From: Paenibacillus guangzhouensis
GTDB taxonomy: Bacteria; Bacillota; Bacilli; Paenibacillales; Paenibacillaceae
Reading direction: 5' to 3'
Length of the DNA: 64,000 bases
NCBI RefSeq assembly: GCF_009363075.1
Contig: NZ_CP045293.1
Location: 2,480,001 to 2,544,000, forward strand
Part shown: positions 23,653 through 32,797 of the stretch, piece by piece
Layout of the letters: each line of letters starts with the position of its first letter
How positions within the stretch are numbered: position 1 is the first letter of the stretch
The notes under the pieces: generated by a model
Seen by the model: the letters and a program-made list of their open reading frames with translations, nothing else
The model's database searches: none
What the model was told of the DNA's origin: nothing
Position numbers and translations under genes: made by a program

Positions 23653-25668
23653 TTACTCTTCCGGAGACATCTCAATCCGCAGCCCTTCAACATGCTTGCG
23701 ATGCATCAGTTTACGCTTCTTACGGTTCTCTTTGGAATCGAGAACAATGCTAAGATCATAATCTTCCCCATAGAGATCCTTGGCTTCGATATAGAGTTCG
23801 ACCCGCTTCTTATTGATCTTCAGCTTCTGCTTCTGAATCATCACGCCAATGATGCCTTTGGCATCCTCTGTCTCATAGATGACCCCCGTTCGATCCAGAT
23901 ATGGAATCCGCACGCGATCTCCAAGCTGCAGCGGCCTTGGCGGACTGGGAACCTCTTCCGTCTCAGAGCAAGGATGATCATGCTCTTCGTTCGACCCAGA
24001 TTCACGATCCTTATCGCGCGATTCGCCTTGTAATTCAACCACACCTTCCTTCCGTTGATGCTGGTTCGGTAAATCAATCGTGACATGACGAGCGGAAGAT
24101 TCGGTAGCCTTTGACTTTAGGACCTCCGAAGGCAACGGTTCCGTCACACCTTGCGAAGTGATATCCCGTGAACGAGCGATAATCGCCTCTGGCAGACCGA
24201 GCTTCTTCGCGATCAAGAACGCATAGCTCTGTCCTGCCTCTCCGATAATTAACCGATAGGCTGGCTGCAATGTCTCTGGATCGAATGCCATACGGGCGTT
24301 CTCGAAGCCTGGCGTAACGGATGCGAAATTTTTAATCTCGGTAAAATGCGTCGTCGCGACGACCGTCGAACCCCGGCGATGCAGCTCTTCCAGAATGGCG
24401 ATCGACAACCCGACGCCTTCACCCGGATCCGTACCAGAAGCCATCTCGTCAATCAAGATCAGCGTTCCAGGTCCAGCAACGTCGAGGATCTCAATGACAT
24501 GTCGAATATGCGCTGAGAATGTGCTAAGTGCATGTTCAATACTCTGACCATCTCCAATGTCGACCATGACTTGATCGAAGACGGAGAATATGCTCTCTTC
24601 CGCCGCTGGAACCAGCAATCCGGACTGAACCATTAAGGTCAAGAGCCCAACCGTCTTCAGGGCTAATGTCTTACCCCCCGTGTTGGGGCCCGTAATAATA
24701 AGGGACTTGTAATTTCGTCCGATCGCGAACTGAAGCGGCACCATATGCCGTAGCAGTGGATGTCTTGCTGCAATGAGCTCCAATACCCCTGCATCATTTA
24801 ATCGTACATTCCTGCCATCGATCGTCATCGCATATTTGGCTTTCGCGAATACGAAATCATAGATCCCTACAGTATCGACATTCACTTGAATCTCGTAAGT
24901 GTACTGCTCGACGTATGTCGTTAAATCGCTTAATATCTTGGCTTCGATCCGCGCTTCCTCCGCTCTGTAACCCGCAAGCTCGTGCTGAATATGGGCGATA
25001 TCTGCTGGCTCCACGAAGACCGTCTGGCCGCTTGCCGATTCGTCCAGGACTGTGCCCTTGATGAGTTTGCGATGCTCCCGACGGATCGGTAGCACATACC
25101 GATCGTTGCGCATGCTTACGATCCGCTCCTGCAAGATCGAGCTATGCTTGCTCATCAGCGCATCGAGCCGGCTTTTCAGCCGCTCTTCGATGACTGCGAT
25201 GCGTTTGCGAACCTTCGCAAGATCCTTGCTCGCGTAATCCGTCACGCGACCATTACGAATGCATCGTTCAATCTCCGTTCTGAGCGCAGACAGTTCATAC
25301 ATGGATGTGGCATAGGCATGAAAATGCGGAGCAATCTTGGCCTTCGTCCCCATATATTTGATTAACTGCGCACAACTATGCAGAAACGTATGAATATGCA
25401 TGAAGTCTTGTTCCGTGAATACATACCCCGTATCCATTAAATCCAAAATGTGTTCGAGACCTTCAAGGGACGGGATGGGCACGCTCCCCCCGCTCTGAAT
25501 GATTTCCTTCGCTTCAGCCGTCTCATCCAGCTTCTGGCGAATCAGCTTAAGCTGTGTCATCGGCTCCATCGCTTCAATATGGCGTCTACCGAGATACGAA
25601 GCGGCATGCTGAGCGACGAGTTCCTTCACTTTCACGTATTCGAGTCGTTGCAAATTGGCTTGATTCAT
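23653..25668 (-). CDS. MutS2-like ATPase lacking the Smr nuclease domain
   Basis: 671 residues. The clamp/lever region opens with LQRLEYVKVKELVAQHAASYLGRRHIEAM; the ATPase core has Walker A ITGPNTGGKTLALKTVGLL, Walker B LILIDEMASGTDPGEG and TTHFTEIKNFA. MutS2 is normally about 780 residues with a C-terminal Smr endonuclease domain that acts in recombination control and rescue of collided ribosomes. Here the protein ends in a KOW-like segment (LQLGDRVRIPYLDRTGVIYE) and a basic tail, with no Smr domain. It is therefore a MutS2 paralogue that binds and moves but should not cut. AGGAGG lies ten bases before the ATG. Confidence 0.85.
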   Translation of the reverse strand: MNQANLQRLEYVKVKELVAQHAASYLGRRHIEAMEPMTQLKLIRQKLDETAEAKEIIQSGGSVPIPSLEGLEHILDLMDTGYVFTEQDFMHIHTFLHSCAQLIKYMGTKAKIAPHFHAYATSMYELSALRTEIERCIRNGRVTDYASKDLAKVRKRIAVIEERLKSRLDALMSKHSSILQERIVSMRNDRYVLPIRREHRKLIKGTVLDESASGQTVFVEPADIAHIQHELAGYRAEEARIEAKILSDLTTYVEQYTYEIQVNVDTVGIYDFVFAKAKYAMTIDGRNVRLNDAGVLELIAARHPLLRHMVPLQFAIGRNYKSLIITGPNTGGKTLALKTVGLLTLMVQSGLLVPAAEESIFSVFDQVMVDIGDGQSIEHALSTFSAHIRHVIEILDVAGPGTLILIDEMASGTDPGEGVGLSIAILEELHRRGSTVVATTHFTEIKNFASVTPGFENARMAFDPETLQPAYRLIIGEAGQSYAFLIAKKLGLPEAIIARSRDITSQGVTEPLPSEVLKSKATESSARHVTIDLPNQHQRKEGVVELQGESRDKDRESGSNEEHDHPCSETEEVPSPPRPLQLGDRVRIPYLDRTGVIYETEDAKGIIGVMIQKQKLKINKKRVELYIEAKDLYGEDYDLSIVLDSKENRKKRKLMHRKHVEGLRIEMSPEE

Positions 25669-25688
25669 CTTCGTTTATCCTCCTTAGA

Positions 25689-25735
25689 ATAAAAAAAGGC
25701 AGAGCACGACCGTAGTCATGCTCTGCCTAAAAAAT
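25689..25735 (-). terminator. Terminator upstream of the MutS2-like gene
   Basis: AGGCAGAGCA and TGCTCTGCCT pair around a 12-base loop; on the minus strand seven T residues follow, ending about 20 bases before the MutS2-like start codon. It may end an upstream transcript or act as an attenuator. Confidence 0.8.
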
Positions 25736-25771
25736 GTGTTCCCTATCTTCATATTCAACGAAAAAGTCCAC

Positions 25772-25803
25772 AAAAAAATCCGCGCTGAAAACAGCACGGA
25801 TCT
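25772..25803 (-). terminator. Terminator after the inverted-repeat region
   Basis: ATCCGTGCTG and CAGCGCGGAT (one G-U pair) around a TTTT loop, followed on the minus strand by seven T residues. It lies about 50 bases past the structured region at 25854-25975. Confidence 0.8.
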
Positions 25804-25853
25804 GGGTCTCATGAATGATAGGTATACACCTAGGGCATTGTATGATATCCGCT

Positions 25854-25975
25854 GTTCTTAACTAATTCCGAGGCATTCCGCTAGTCAGCACAAAATAAAC
25901 ATTGTCTCACTCCAATTTCTGACAACGTTAAGAAGCGCGTGCGAATCCTCATTATGGAATTGATTAGTTAAGAAC
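25854..25975 (-). ncRNA. Candidate structured RNA, family unknown
   Basis: A perfect 13-bp pair (GTTCTTAACTAAT at 25854-25866 with its complement at 25963-25975) closes a region that holds two more helices on the minus strand: GAGG-A-TTCGC with GCGGAATGCCTC, and AACGTTGTC with GACAATGTT. No open frame of useful length is present, and an intrinsic terminator follows at 25772-25803. It lies between the GNAT and MutS2-like genes. A mobile-element remnant is the main alternative. Confidence 0.4.
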
Positions 25976-26087
25976 AACCACCAACATCAAATTCTCTCCC
26001 TTAAGTGCAAGATACCGATATTATAGCGAAGTTCAGAAGGAAGATCAAGGTACAATCATCACATGATGATTCCTCCGAACAAGGGGA

Positions 26088-26666
26088 TTACCATAACTTT
26101 CGCTCGCCAAGCTCCACATATACATCCTTCATTCGAAAAGATTCCGCATCGCGCTTAGCTTCGTCTGAGAGGAAGCTAACCATCGTAGCAAGTCCGAATG
26201 AATCACTGCGAAATGGCTTCTTGCGCGTCCCGCCAATGAGATGGGTACCCGGCATATATGTCCAGCCAGCTTGCTCATAGAACGAAATCAAATGCGGCTC
26301 ACATGTGAAAATACTCAAATCTGGCCGCTGATCTTGAATATAGGCAGCTGCTTCGCGCAATAGTTCTAATCCGTAGCCTTGTCTCCGATATGCCGGATTC
26401 GTCATCATTTCGCTAATGCCATATGCCGTATAAACTCTGCCTTCATGCTGAATCTTCTTGCGCGGCACCGCAACATGACTGATGATCGTATCACCATCAA
26501 GATATACGAGTGAGACGGGATGCGTATCGGGTGTATCCGGCCAGATGACTTGCTCATCACTGACATCGTCAAAAGCGTTAGGCCACGCCTGGCGCATCAG
26601 CTGGATCAGCTGAACTCTGATCGGTGTCGGACAATCTTCCTGTCTAAATTGCTTCTTCGTTACCAT
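26088..26666 (-). CDS. GNAT family N-acetyltransferase (AAC(2')-like pattern)
   Basis: 192 residues. The acetyl-CoA motif is in SEMMTNPAYRRQGYGLELLREA, and SIFTCEPHLISFYEQAGW gives the later strand and helix. The layout, with VAVPRKKIQHEGRVYTAYGI before the motif, recalls aminoglycoside 2'-N-acetyltransferases, but substrate cannot be read from this. The ATG has GAGGAG at a rather long 14 bases. It follows the methionine aminopeptidase gene by 34 bases, so it is probably the last gene of that operon. Confidence 0.8.
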   Translation of the reverse strand: MVTKKQFRQEDCPTPIRVQLIQLMRQAWPNAFDDVSDEQVIWPDTPDTHPVSLVYLDGDTIISHVAVPRKKIQHEGRVYTAYGISEMMTNPAYRRQGYGLELLREAAAYIQDQRPDLSIFTCEPHLISFYEQAGWTYMPGTHLIGGTRKKPFRSDSFGLATMVSFLSDEAKRDAESFRMKDVYVELGERKLW

Positions 26667-26700
26667 AAAATCGAATTTTTCTCCTCTGAATGTGTTACAT

Positions 26701-27444
26701 CTATAGTCTCGTTAATAACTCAGGTCCGTGCTCCGTAATCGCTACCGTATGTTCATATTGGACACAGATTGAACCATCGATCGTGCGAGCCGTCCAGCCG
26801 TCCGCGTCAATAAACGCATTCCAATCCCCAAGCGTGAACATCGGCTCGATCGCAAGAACAAGTCCATTCTTCAATACAGGCCCGGAGCCTTGGCGGCCAT
26901 AATGCGGAACGGCAGGCTCTTCCCAGAGGTCTTGACCGATGCCATGGCCTGTAAACTGTCTGACATTCCCGTAGTTATGCCGATCTGCAAAGGTCTGGAT
27001 CGCATGACCAATATCGCCTATGCGCTTGCCGCTCACGGCTTGCTCGATGCCAAGCATTAATGCCTTGTGGCAGTCTTCCATCAGCTTCTTAATCGGATCG
27101 GATACTTGCCCTACAGCATATGTCCAACCTGAATCGCCGTGATAGCCTTTGTAATGCGCCCCAAGGTCAATAGTAATCACATCCCCGTCCAGCAGCGGCT
27201 CGTTGTCCGGAAACCCGTGACAGATCACATCGTTCCTGGCTGCGCAGATCGAAGCGGTGAAGCCATGATGACCTTTGAAGCTTGGCAGAGCACCTCTCTT
27301 GCGAATATGCTGTTCAACCATTCGATCCAATGCTAGCGTGGTTACGCCTGGTTTAATCTTCTCTGCGAGAAACGCATGACATTCAGCAACGATACGCCCC
27401 GCTTCCCGCATCCGTGCTAATTCTGGTTCTGACTTGATGATCAT
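26701..27444 (-). CDS. map: Type I methionine aminopeptidase (second copy type)
   Basis: 247 residues. All five metal ligands are visible: Asp93 (TIDLGA), Asp104 (HGDSGWT), His167 (TGHGIG), Glu200 (IEPMFT) and Glu231 (QYEHT). It removes the initiator methionine from new proteins. The housekeeping copy usually sits in the ribosomal protein cluster; here the neighbours are an amidase and a GNAT, so this is likely the additional MapB-type copy. The ATG at 27444 has GGAGG 11 bases upstream; an earlier TTG would also be open. Confidence 0.92.
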   Translation of the reverse strand: MIIKSEPELARMREAGRIVAECHAFLAEKIKPGVTTLALDRMVEQHIRKRGALPSFKGHHGFTASICAARNDVICHGFPDNEPLLDGDVITIDLGAHYKGYHGDSGWTYAVGQVSDPIKKLMEDCHKALMLGIEQAVSGKRIGDIGHAIQTFADRHNYGNVRQFTGHGIGQDLWEEPAVPHYGRQGSGPVLKNGLVLAIEPMFTLGDWNAFIDADGWTARTIDGSICVQYEHTVAITEHGPELLTRL

Positions 27445-27495
27445 CGTGCACACAACCTCCAAGCAAATTTTCCTATAGAATTCGTCTTGATAGGC

Positions 27496-28992
27496 CTATG
27501 ACTTCATTACATATTCATCAAGCGAAGGCTGTACGCGATGTCGCGTAGCTTGCTCGTAGCTATACGCAATCTTCAGCAAGGTTGGCTCGCTATACGCCGT
27601 GCCGATAAATGTAATGCCTTGCGGTCCTTTCGTGTTATAACCGCCTGGCGCCGTCACTCCATTCTCCGCGTATCCGCCCGGAACCGTAATGACTGGATAG
27701 CCCGCCATGGCTGCCAGATCGACGCCATCCTCGCAACCTAGAAGGACGAGCGCATCCAATTGATGCTCCTGTAGGACATAGTCTATACCTTGATCCGCAG
27801 CCAATGCCTTGTTCCGCGCGAGGCTCTCACGATATTCCGGCTCAGTCAGATCGCCGCGCGTCTCTTCTGCCCACGTCAACACATCCTGACCATATTTTAA
27901 CGCAAGACTCGCATGGGCCTCATTGTACTGAATCACATCAGCTAATGTACGAACAGGTACGGTATCATCTAACCGCGCTAAATAATCGTTCAGGCCTTTC
28001 TTGAACTCATACCTCATAATATTAGATCCCCATGCCGCATGTTCGCAGGGAAGCGTCACGGGATCGACAATTGTGGCTCCCTTGTCCCGCAGCACCTCTA
28101 TCGCCGCTTCAATCAGGTTACGACGATCTTGATCTAAATCCCGAATGTAACATCGAGGAACGCCAATGCGGGCATGCGGAAGATAATCTGCATCCAGGAA
28201 TTGTGTATAGTCAGTATACGCATGTCCTTCACTTGAAGCCGTGGCCGGATCCCTCGGATCTACACCCGTCAGAGCCCCTAACAATATCGCGGTATCCCGA
28301 ACTGTTCTTGTCATCGGTCCTGCTGAATCTTGGGATATCGCAATCGGGATGATACCTGACCTGCTCACAAGCCCAACGGTCGGTTTGATTCCAACGATGC
28401 CATTCTGACTCGCTGGACTGATAATCGACCCCGAAGTTTCGGTCCCAATCGCGGCTGCGGCTAAATTCGCGGCAATAGATGCGCCAGATCCTGAGCTGGA
28501 ACCGCCCACGAAAATTTCTCCCGGTCCATAAGGATTTAATACAAGTCCACCTCTTGAGCTATACCCCGACCACATCGTGCTCGACATGAAATTCGCCCAT
28601 TCGGTCATGTTGGCTTTTCCGAGCAAAATCGCACCGGCAGAACGCAACTTCGCCGCAACAAAGGAATCTTCTGCTGCATAGGAATTGGCAAGCGCGATCG
28701 AACCTGCACTTGTATGCATTCGATCATGGGTGTCGATATTATCTTTTACTAGAATAGGAATTCCGTGTAATGGTCCTCTGCTCCCATTGCGCTGCCGCTC
28801 GGCATCCAATGCCTCTGCGATGGCTAGTGCATCTGGGTTGATCTCTAGAATCGTATCTAACTTCTTGTCATATTGCTCGATCCGATCCAAATAGAACTGC
28901 ACAAGCTCTACAGCGCTGAGTTCTCCCGACGCCATAGCGGCTTGCATTTGTTCGATATCTGCCTCAATTAACCAATCGAATGTTGCGGTCAT
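27496..28992 (-). CDS. Amidase signature family hydrolase
   Basis: 498 residues. The Ser-Ser-Lys triad of the amidase signature family is present: Lys83 in PILVKDN, and the serines in GGSSSGSGASIAA (163-170) and GTETSGSIISPA. It hydrolyses an amide bond in the cytoplasm; members act on many substrates, and the absence of gatC or gatB neighbours argues against the tRNA amidotransferase GatA. It is upstream of map by 51 bases, and the two are likely co-transcribed. Confidence 0.88.
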   Translation of the reverse strand: MTATFDWLIEADIEQMQAAMASGELSAVELVQFYLDRIEQYDKKLDTILEINPDALAIAEALDAERQRNGSRGPLHGIPILVKDNIDTHDRMHTSAGSIALANSYAAEDSFVAAKLRSAGAILLGKANMTEWANFMSSTMWSGYSSRGGLVLNPYGPGEIFVGGSSSGSGASIAANLAAAAIGTETSGSIISPASQNGIVGIKPTVGLVSRSGIIPIAISQDSAGPMTRTVRDTAILLGALTGVDPRDPATASSEGHAYTDYTQFLDADYLPHARIGVPRCYIRDLDQDRRNLIEAAIEVLRDKGATIVDPVTLPCEHAAWGSNIMRYEFKKGLNDYLARLDDTVPVRTLADVIQYNEAHASLALKYGQDVLTWAEETRGDLTEPEYRESLARNKALAADQGIDYVLQEHQLDALVLLGCEDGVDLAAMAGYPVITVPGGYAENGVTAPGGYNTKGPQGITFIGTAYSEPTLLKIAYSYEQATRHRVQPSLDEYVMKS

Positions 28993-29105
28993 TCGGGTGG
29001 GTGACCCCCTTTTCTAATCCTCATATTCGTTCATAGAACAACCCTATATTACCATTATGTGGAATTGTATGTATAGACGCTGCGTAACCGCACTTGAATA
29101 CAAAA

Positions 29106-29160
29106 ATAAAACCCACACGTCTATCCGTCTACCATGGATATCAGAAATGGGCTAATCCGC
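29106..29160 (-). terminator. Possible terminator of the phosphate transporter gene
   Basis: On the minus strand AGCCCA and TGGGTT can pair around an inner TATCC/GGATA helix and are followed by TTATTTTTG. The structure is interrupted, so the call is weak. Confidence 0.4.
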
Positions 29161-29172
29161 TTTATCAAGTTT

Positions 29173-30162
29173 TTAGAATAACAACTTCACGATGATACCC
29201 GCTAACACCGCCGTAATCGGAATCGTAATCAACCAAGTCATGACGATGCGTGTCGCAAGCGACCACTTAACTGAAGAAAAGCGCTTCGCGGACCCTACGC
29301 CAAGAATGGATGAAGTAATTACATGTGTCGTACTGACCGGCAAGTGTAACAGCGTACTCGTAATAATAACGCCGGCTGCAGATATATCGGCTGCGAAGCC
29401 ATTGATCGGTTCAATCCGGAATATTTTGGTCCCCATCGTCTTAATAATCTTCCAACCACCAACTGACGAGCCTAATGCCATCGAGGTTGCGGCAGTAATC
29501 TTCACCCATAACGGCACATCCAGCGTATCTTGAATCCCACCTGCCACAAGCGCAAAAGTAATGATCCCCATCGCTTTCTGTGCATCATTGGTTCCATGTG
29601 CGAAGGATTGCATGGCTGCCGTGAAAATCTGCGTTATGCGGAAACCGCGATTAACAGCATGAGGACTGCGACTCGCGAAGATCCATTTGAGCAGTGTCAT
29701 CACGAGATAACCAATTACAAATCCGATAACCGGTGAGAGAATAAGGCCCTTCACGATGCCGATAAATCCGCTCCAATTGACATGATCAGAGCCAGCTCCC
29801 ATGAACACAGCCCCAGCCAAAGAACCAATAAGCGCATGGGAAGAAGATGAAGGAATGCCGAACCACCACGTCACTAAATTCCAGAAGATTGCGGCAATTA
29901 ACGTTGCAATGACGATTTGAACACCATTATCCAGCGTCGCAGGGTCTGCGACACTGCCGCCAATCGTCTTCGCGACACCAGAGAACATGAGCGCACCAAT
30001 GAAGTTCATCACTGCCGCGAGCAAGATCGCTGCTCTAGGTGTAAGCGCCCTCGTCGAGATTGACGTAGCAATGGCATTCGCCGTATCGTGAAATCCGTTA
30101 ATAAAATCAAATGCGACCGCAAGAAAAATGACCAAACCTAATAACCATAAACTTACTTCCAT
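29173..30162 (-). CDS. pit: Low-affinity inorganic phosphate transporter (Pit family)
   Basis: 329 residues with about ten membrane spans. The Pit signature occurs as two related copies: AFDFINGFHDTANAIATSI at the N-terminus and MQSFAHGTNDAQKAMGI in the second half. It carries metal-phosphate in symport with protons or sodium. The ATG at 30162 has GGAGG eight bases upstream. No phoU-like gene is adjacent, although many Bacillales pit genes have one. Confidence 0.92.
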   Translation of the reverse strand: MEVSLWLLGLVIFLAVAFDFINGFHDTANAIATSISTRALTPRAAILLAAVMNFIGALMFSGVAKTIGGSVADPATLDNGVQIVIATLIAAIFWNLVTWWFGIPSSSSHALIGSLAGAVFMGAGSDHVNWSGFIGIVKGLILSPVIGFVIGYLVMTLLKWIFASRSPHAVNRGFRITQIFTAAMQSFAHGTNDAQKAMGIITFALVAGGIQDTLDVPLWVKITAATSMALGSSVGGWKIIKTMGTKIFRIEPINGFAADISAAGVIITSTLLHLPVSTTHVITSSILGVGSAKRFSSVKWSLATRIVMTWLITIPITAVLAGIIVKLLF

Positions 30163-30247
30163 GTTGTTCCCCTCCAATGATGAAACCTATCCAATGAATC
30201 CCAGTATGTGTCTAATTTTGCTCGAATTGAACCTGAATATACACGCC

Positions 30248-30301
30248 AAAAAGATCGCTTCATCGCAAACCTGCAAAATTAAGGTTTGTGATAAAGCGAT
30301 C
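30248..30301 (-). terminator. Terminator of thrS
   Basis: A 19-bp stem with few mismatches (30253-30271 with 30283-30301) and an 11-base loop, followed on the minus strand by five T residues, directly after the thrS stop. Confidence 0.9.
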
Positions 30302-30308
30302 CGATGAT

Positions 30309-32222
30309 CTAACGTCGCGCCTGTATCTCTTCTTTCAGCTTGTTGATCATTTCATCGAGTTGCTTGACGCCTAAATCTCCCTCATCTCTTTTTCGAACGG
30401 ATAGGGAATTGGCAAGTCTCTCTTGGGCGCCCAGGACGAACATATAAGGCGTCTTCTCCAGCTGCGCCTCCCGAATTTTGTACCCGAGCTTCTCTTCTCG
30501 CACATCCACTTCAACGCGTATCTGTGCCGCCTCCAGCGCTTCCTTCACTTGGAACGCGTAATCCAGCTCATGCGTGGATACAGGCAGCAGCTTTACCTGC
30601 ACAGGCGAGAGCCATAATGGAAAAGCGCCGGCAAAGTGCTCCGTAATAATGCCGATAAAGCGATCAATAGAACCGTAGACAGCGCGATGAATAACGACCG
30701 GGCGATGCTTCTGATTGTCTTCCCCAATGTAAGAGAGATCGAATTTCTCTGGCATCTGGAAATCAAGCTGGATCGTTCCGCATTGCCAGCTGCGCTTCAG
30801 CGCATCAAGAATATGGAAGTCGATCTTCGGTCCATAGAAAGCTCCGTCTCCTTCATTGATCCGATAGACTATCCCACGATCATCAAGTACGCGCTGAAGC
30901 GATTTCTCTGCAACATCCCATAATTCTTCGGATCCCATAGAATCCTCGGGTCTAGTAGATAACTCGATCGTATACGAGAACCCGAATACTTCATAAATCA
31001 GATCGATCAACGAAATAATCCGACCGATCTCTTCCTCGATCTGATCGGGACGAACGAACATATGCGCATCGTCTTGACAGAAGGAGCGTACGCGCATCAT
31101 TCCATTTAAGGCGCCCGAAAATTCGTGGCGGTGAACTTGACCAAATTCGGATATCCGCAGCGGCAAATCACGATAAGAACGCAGCTTATTCTTGAACACG
31201 AGCATATGCCCCGGACAATTCATCGGCTTCAAAGCATACTTCGTCTCATCTACCTCTGTGAAGTACATATTCTCTTGATAGTGATCCCAATGTCCGGATT
31301 GCTCCCATAGACGTTGATTCATCATCAGCGGCGTCCGTACCTCGCTGTATCCTCGCGGCACTTGCAGCTCGCGGGCGAATTGCTCAAGTTCATTGCGAAT
31401 CGTCATCCCTTTAGGTAAGTAGAACGGCATTCCTGGCGCCTCTTCTGAGAACATAAAGAGCTCCAGCTCTCTGCCGAGCTTGCGGTGATCTCGATTTTTC
31501 GCCTCTTCTAGCATCTGAAGATACTCATCCAGATCTGCTTTCTTCGGAAATGCTGTCCCGTAAATCCGCTGCAGCATTTTATTGTTCGAATCGCCGCGCC
31601 AGTAAGCGCCGGCAACATGCATCAACTTAAACGCTTTGATCCGTCCTGTCGATGGCAAATGCGGCCCGCGGCATAAATCGGAGAACTCCCCTTGATCATA
31701 AATCGTGATCACGGCATCATCTGGAAGACCAGCAATGAGTTCGAGCTTCAATGGCTCATGCAGCGCTTCATACATCCGAATGGCCTCTTCACGCCCCACC
31801 TCGCGTCTGATAATCGGAAGATTCTCTTGCACAATGTTACCCATTTCTTTGGCAATCGCTTCAAGATCATGCGTAGACAAGGGGTGTTCAATATCAATGT
31901 CATAGTAGAATCCATCTTCGATCACCGGTCCAATCCCGAGATGAACCGCGTCTTGACCATAAATTCGTTTGATCGCTTGCGCCATGACATGGGCTGTACT
32001 GTGACGATAAATCTCTAGCCCAGCCTTGCTATCTAACGTCACGATTTCAAGATGACAATCCGCTGTCAGCGAATGACTTAGATCATGGGGCTTCCCATGG
32101 ATCAACCCTGCAATGGCTTGTTTCTTAAGGCTCTGGCTAATAGATTCTGCAACTTGTTCAATGGTCGTGCCTTGTGCATACCTCCTAACTGTTCCATTTG
32201 GCAAAGTGACTTGAATTTCCAT
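30309..32222 (-). CDS. thrS: Threonyl-tRNA synthetase
   Basis: 637 residues, the family length. The N-terminal TGS domain starts MEIQVTLPNGTVRRYAQG; the editing domain has HSTAHVMAQAIKRIYG and CRGPHLPSTG; the catalytic core has class II motif 2 (RISEFGQVHRHEFSGALNGMMRVR) and zinc ligand MNCPGHM; the C-terminal anticodon domain ends the protein. It charges tRNA-Thr. GGAGG lies seven bases before the ATG; the longer open frame to 32321 runs into the leader. A T-box leader precedes it. Bacillus has two such genes (thrS and thrZ); which one this is cannot be settled here. Confidence 0.95.
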   Translation of the reverse strand: MEIQVTLPNGTVRRYAQGTTIEQVAESISQSLKKQAIAGLIHGKPHDLSHSLTADCHLEIVTLDSKAGLEIYRHSTAHVMAQAIKRIYGQDAVHLGIGPVIEDGFYYDIDIEHPLSTHDLEAIAKEMGNIVQENLPIIRREVGREEAIRMYEALHEPLKLELIAGLPDDAVITIYDQGEFSDLCRGPHLPSTGRIKAFKLMHVAGAYWRGDSNNKMLQRIYGTAFPKKADLDEYLQMLEEAKNRDHRKLGRELELFMFSEEAPGMPFYLPKGMTIRNELEQFARELQVPRGYSEVRTPLMMNQRLWEQSGHWDHYQENMYFTEVDETKYALKPMNCPGHMLVFKNKLRSYRDLPLRISEFGQVHRHEFSGALNGMMRVRSFCQDDAHMFVRPDQIEEEIGRIISLIDLIYEVFGFSYTIELSTRPEDSMGSEELWDVAEKSLQRVLDDRGIVYRINEGDGAFYGPKIDFHILDALKRSWQCGTIQLDFQMPEKFDLSYIGEDNQKHRPVVIHRAVYGSIDRFIGIITEHFAGAFPLWLSPVQVKLLPVSTHELDYAFQVKEALEAAQIRVEVDVREEKLGYKIREAQLEKTPYMFVLGAQERLANSLSVRKRDEGDLGVKQLDEMINKLKEEIQARR

Positions 32223-32269
32223 GTGAATTCCTCCATTTCTTCGTAATCGCAATCTATTATTGAACGCAA

Positions 32270-32573
32270 AAAAACGCATCTCTCCCGACAAGGGACGAGT
32301 GCGTTCAGCTCGTGGTTCCACCCTAATTCAATCTCCTTCCAGCTCTGATAGACGCTTCGTCCGTTCGAAGCAGAAGGAAAATCCTTATTGGTATCCAATA
32401 TCGTGGATAAAACGGTGCCGCTTACCGCCGCATTCTAGAACATGCAGGTTCAACGTCACAGCTACAAAGGGGTAACCTACAACCGGTAACTGAGGAAGCT
32501 CACACCACACACTTCCCTCTCTGACAGTTCGTATTGAAGATCATGTCTCTGATCATCGCCGAAATATTAACTT
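32270..32573 (-). ncRNA. T-box leader (thrS)
   Basis: On the minus strand the T-box sequence AGGGTGGAACCACGAG is followed by a terminator hairpin (about 32273-32305) ending in a T run. Upstream are the AGAGAG-type stem I start near 32520 and the GCACCGTTTTATCC segment. Uncharged tRNA-Thr would bind and favour antitermination. An ACC (Thr) triplet occurs in TTGAACCTGC, a candidate specifier, but I did not fold stem I fully. Confidence 0.88.
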
Positions 32574-32579
32574 GCATTC

Positions 32580-32609
32580 ATCATACCTAACATCGTAAGT
32601 AAAAGTCAA
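32580..32609 (-). promoter_or_regulatory. Sigma-A type promoter of thrS leader
   Basis: Minus strand -35 TTGACT (32604-32609) and -10 TATGAT (32580-32585) with an 18-base spacer, placing the start near 32573. Confidence 0.75.
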
Positions 32610-32747
32610 TAACTTGTTATATGAAAGTATTTTTATCAGCGATTGTTCGGTATGCATGTAGAACCAACGACTTGCCCAATCTTGTCGTCATTCAATAACG
32701 CGCAGCACAAAAAACTACTCGGAGAGGGGCCCTCTTCACACAACACA

Positions 32748-32788
32748 AGAAGACCACGCAGAGCTCTTTGAAACTCTCATGGTCTTCT
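32748..32788 (-). terminator. Hairpin after the aminopeptidase gene
   Basis: AGAAGACCA (32748-32756) pairs with TGGTCTTCT (32780-32788), ten bases past the stop at 32798. The minus-strand tail is only weakly T-rich. Confidence 0.55.
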
Positions 32789-32797
32789 AGTCTTGCA

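Noticed and set aside
25854-25975. 6S RNA
   Set aside because: Length and a following terminator are roughly right, but the helices lack the long stem with a large central bubble expected of 6S RNA.
27496-28992. GatA subunit of the tRNA amidotransferase
   Set aside because: The amidase signature is shared, but no gatC or gatB gene is adjacent and flanking genes differ; a stand-alone amidase fits better.
32223-32398. Open frames over the thrS leader
   Set aside because: They run through the T-box terminator and anti-terminator; the leader structure explains the sequence.
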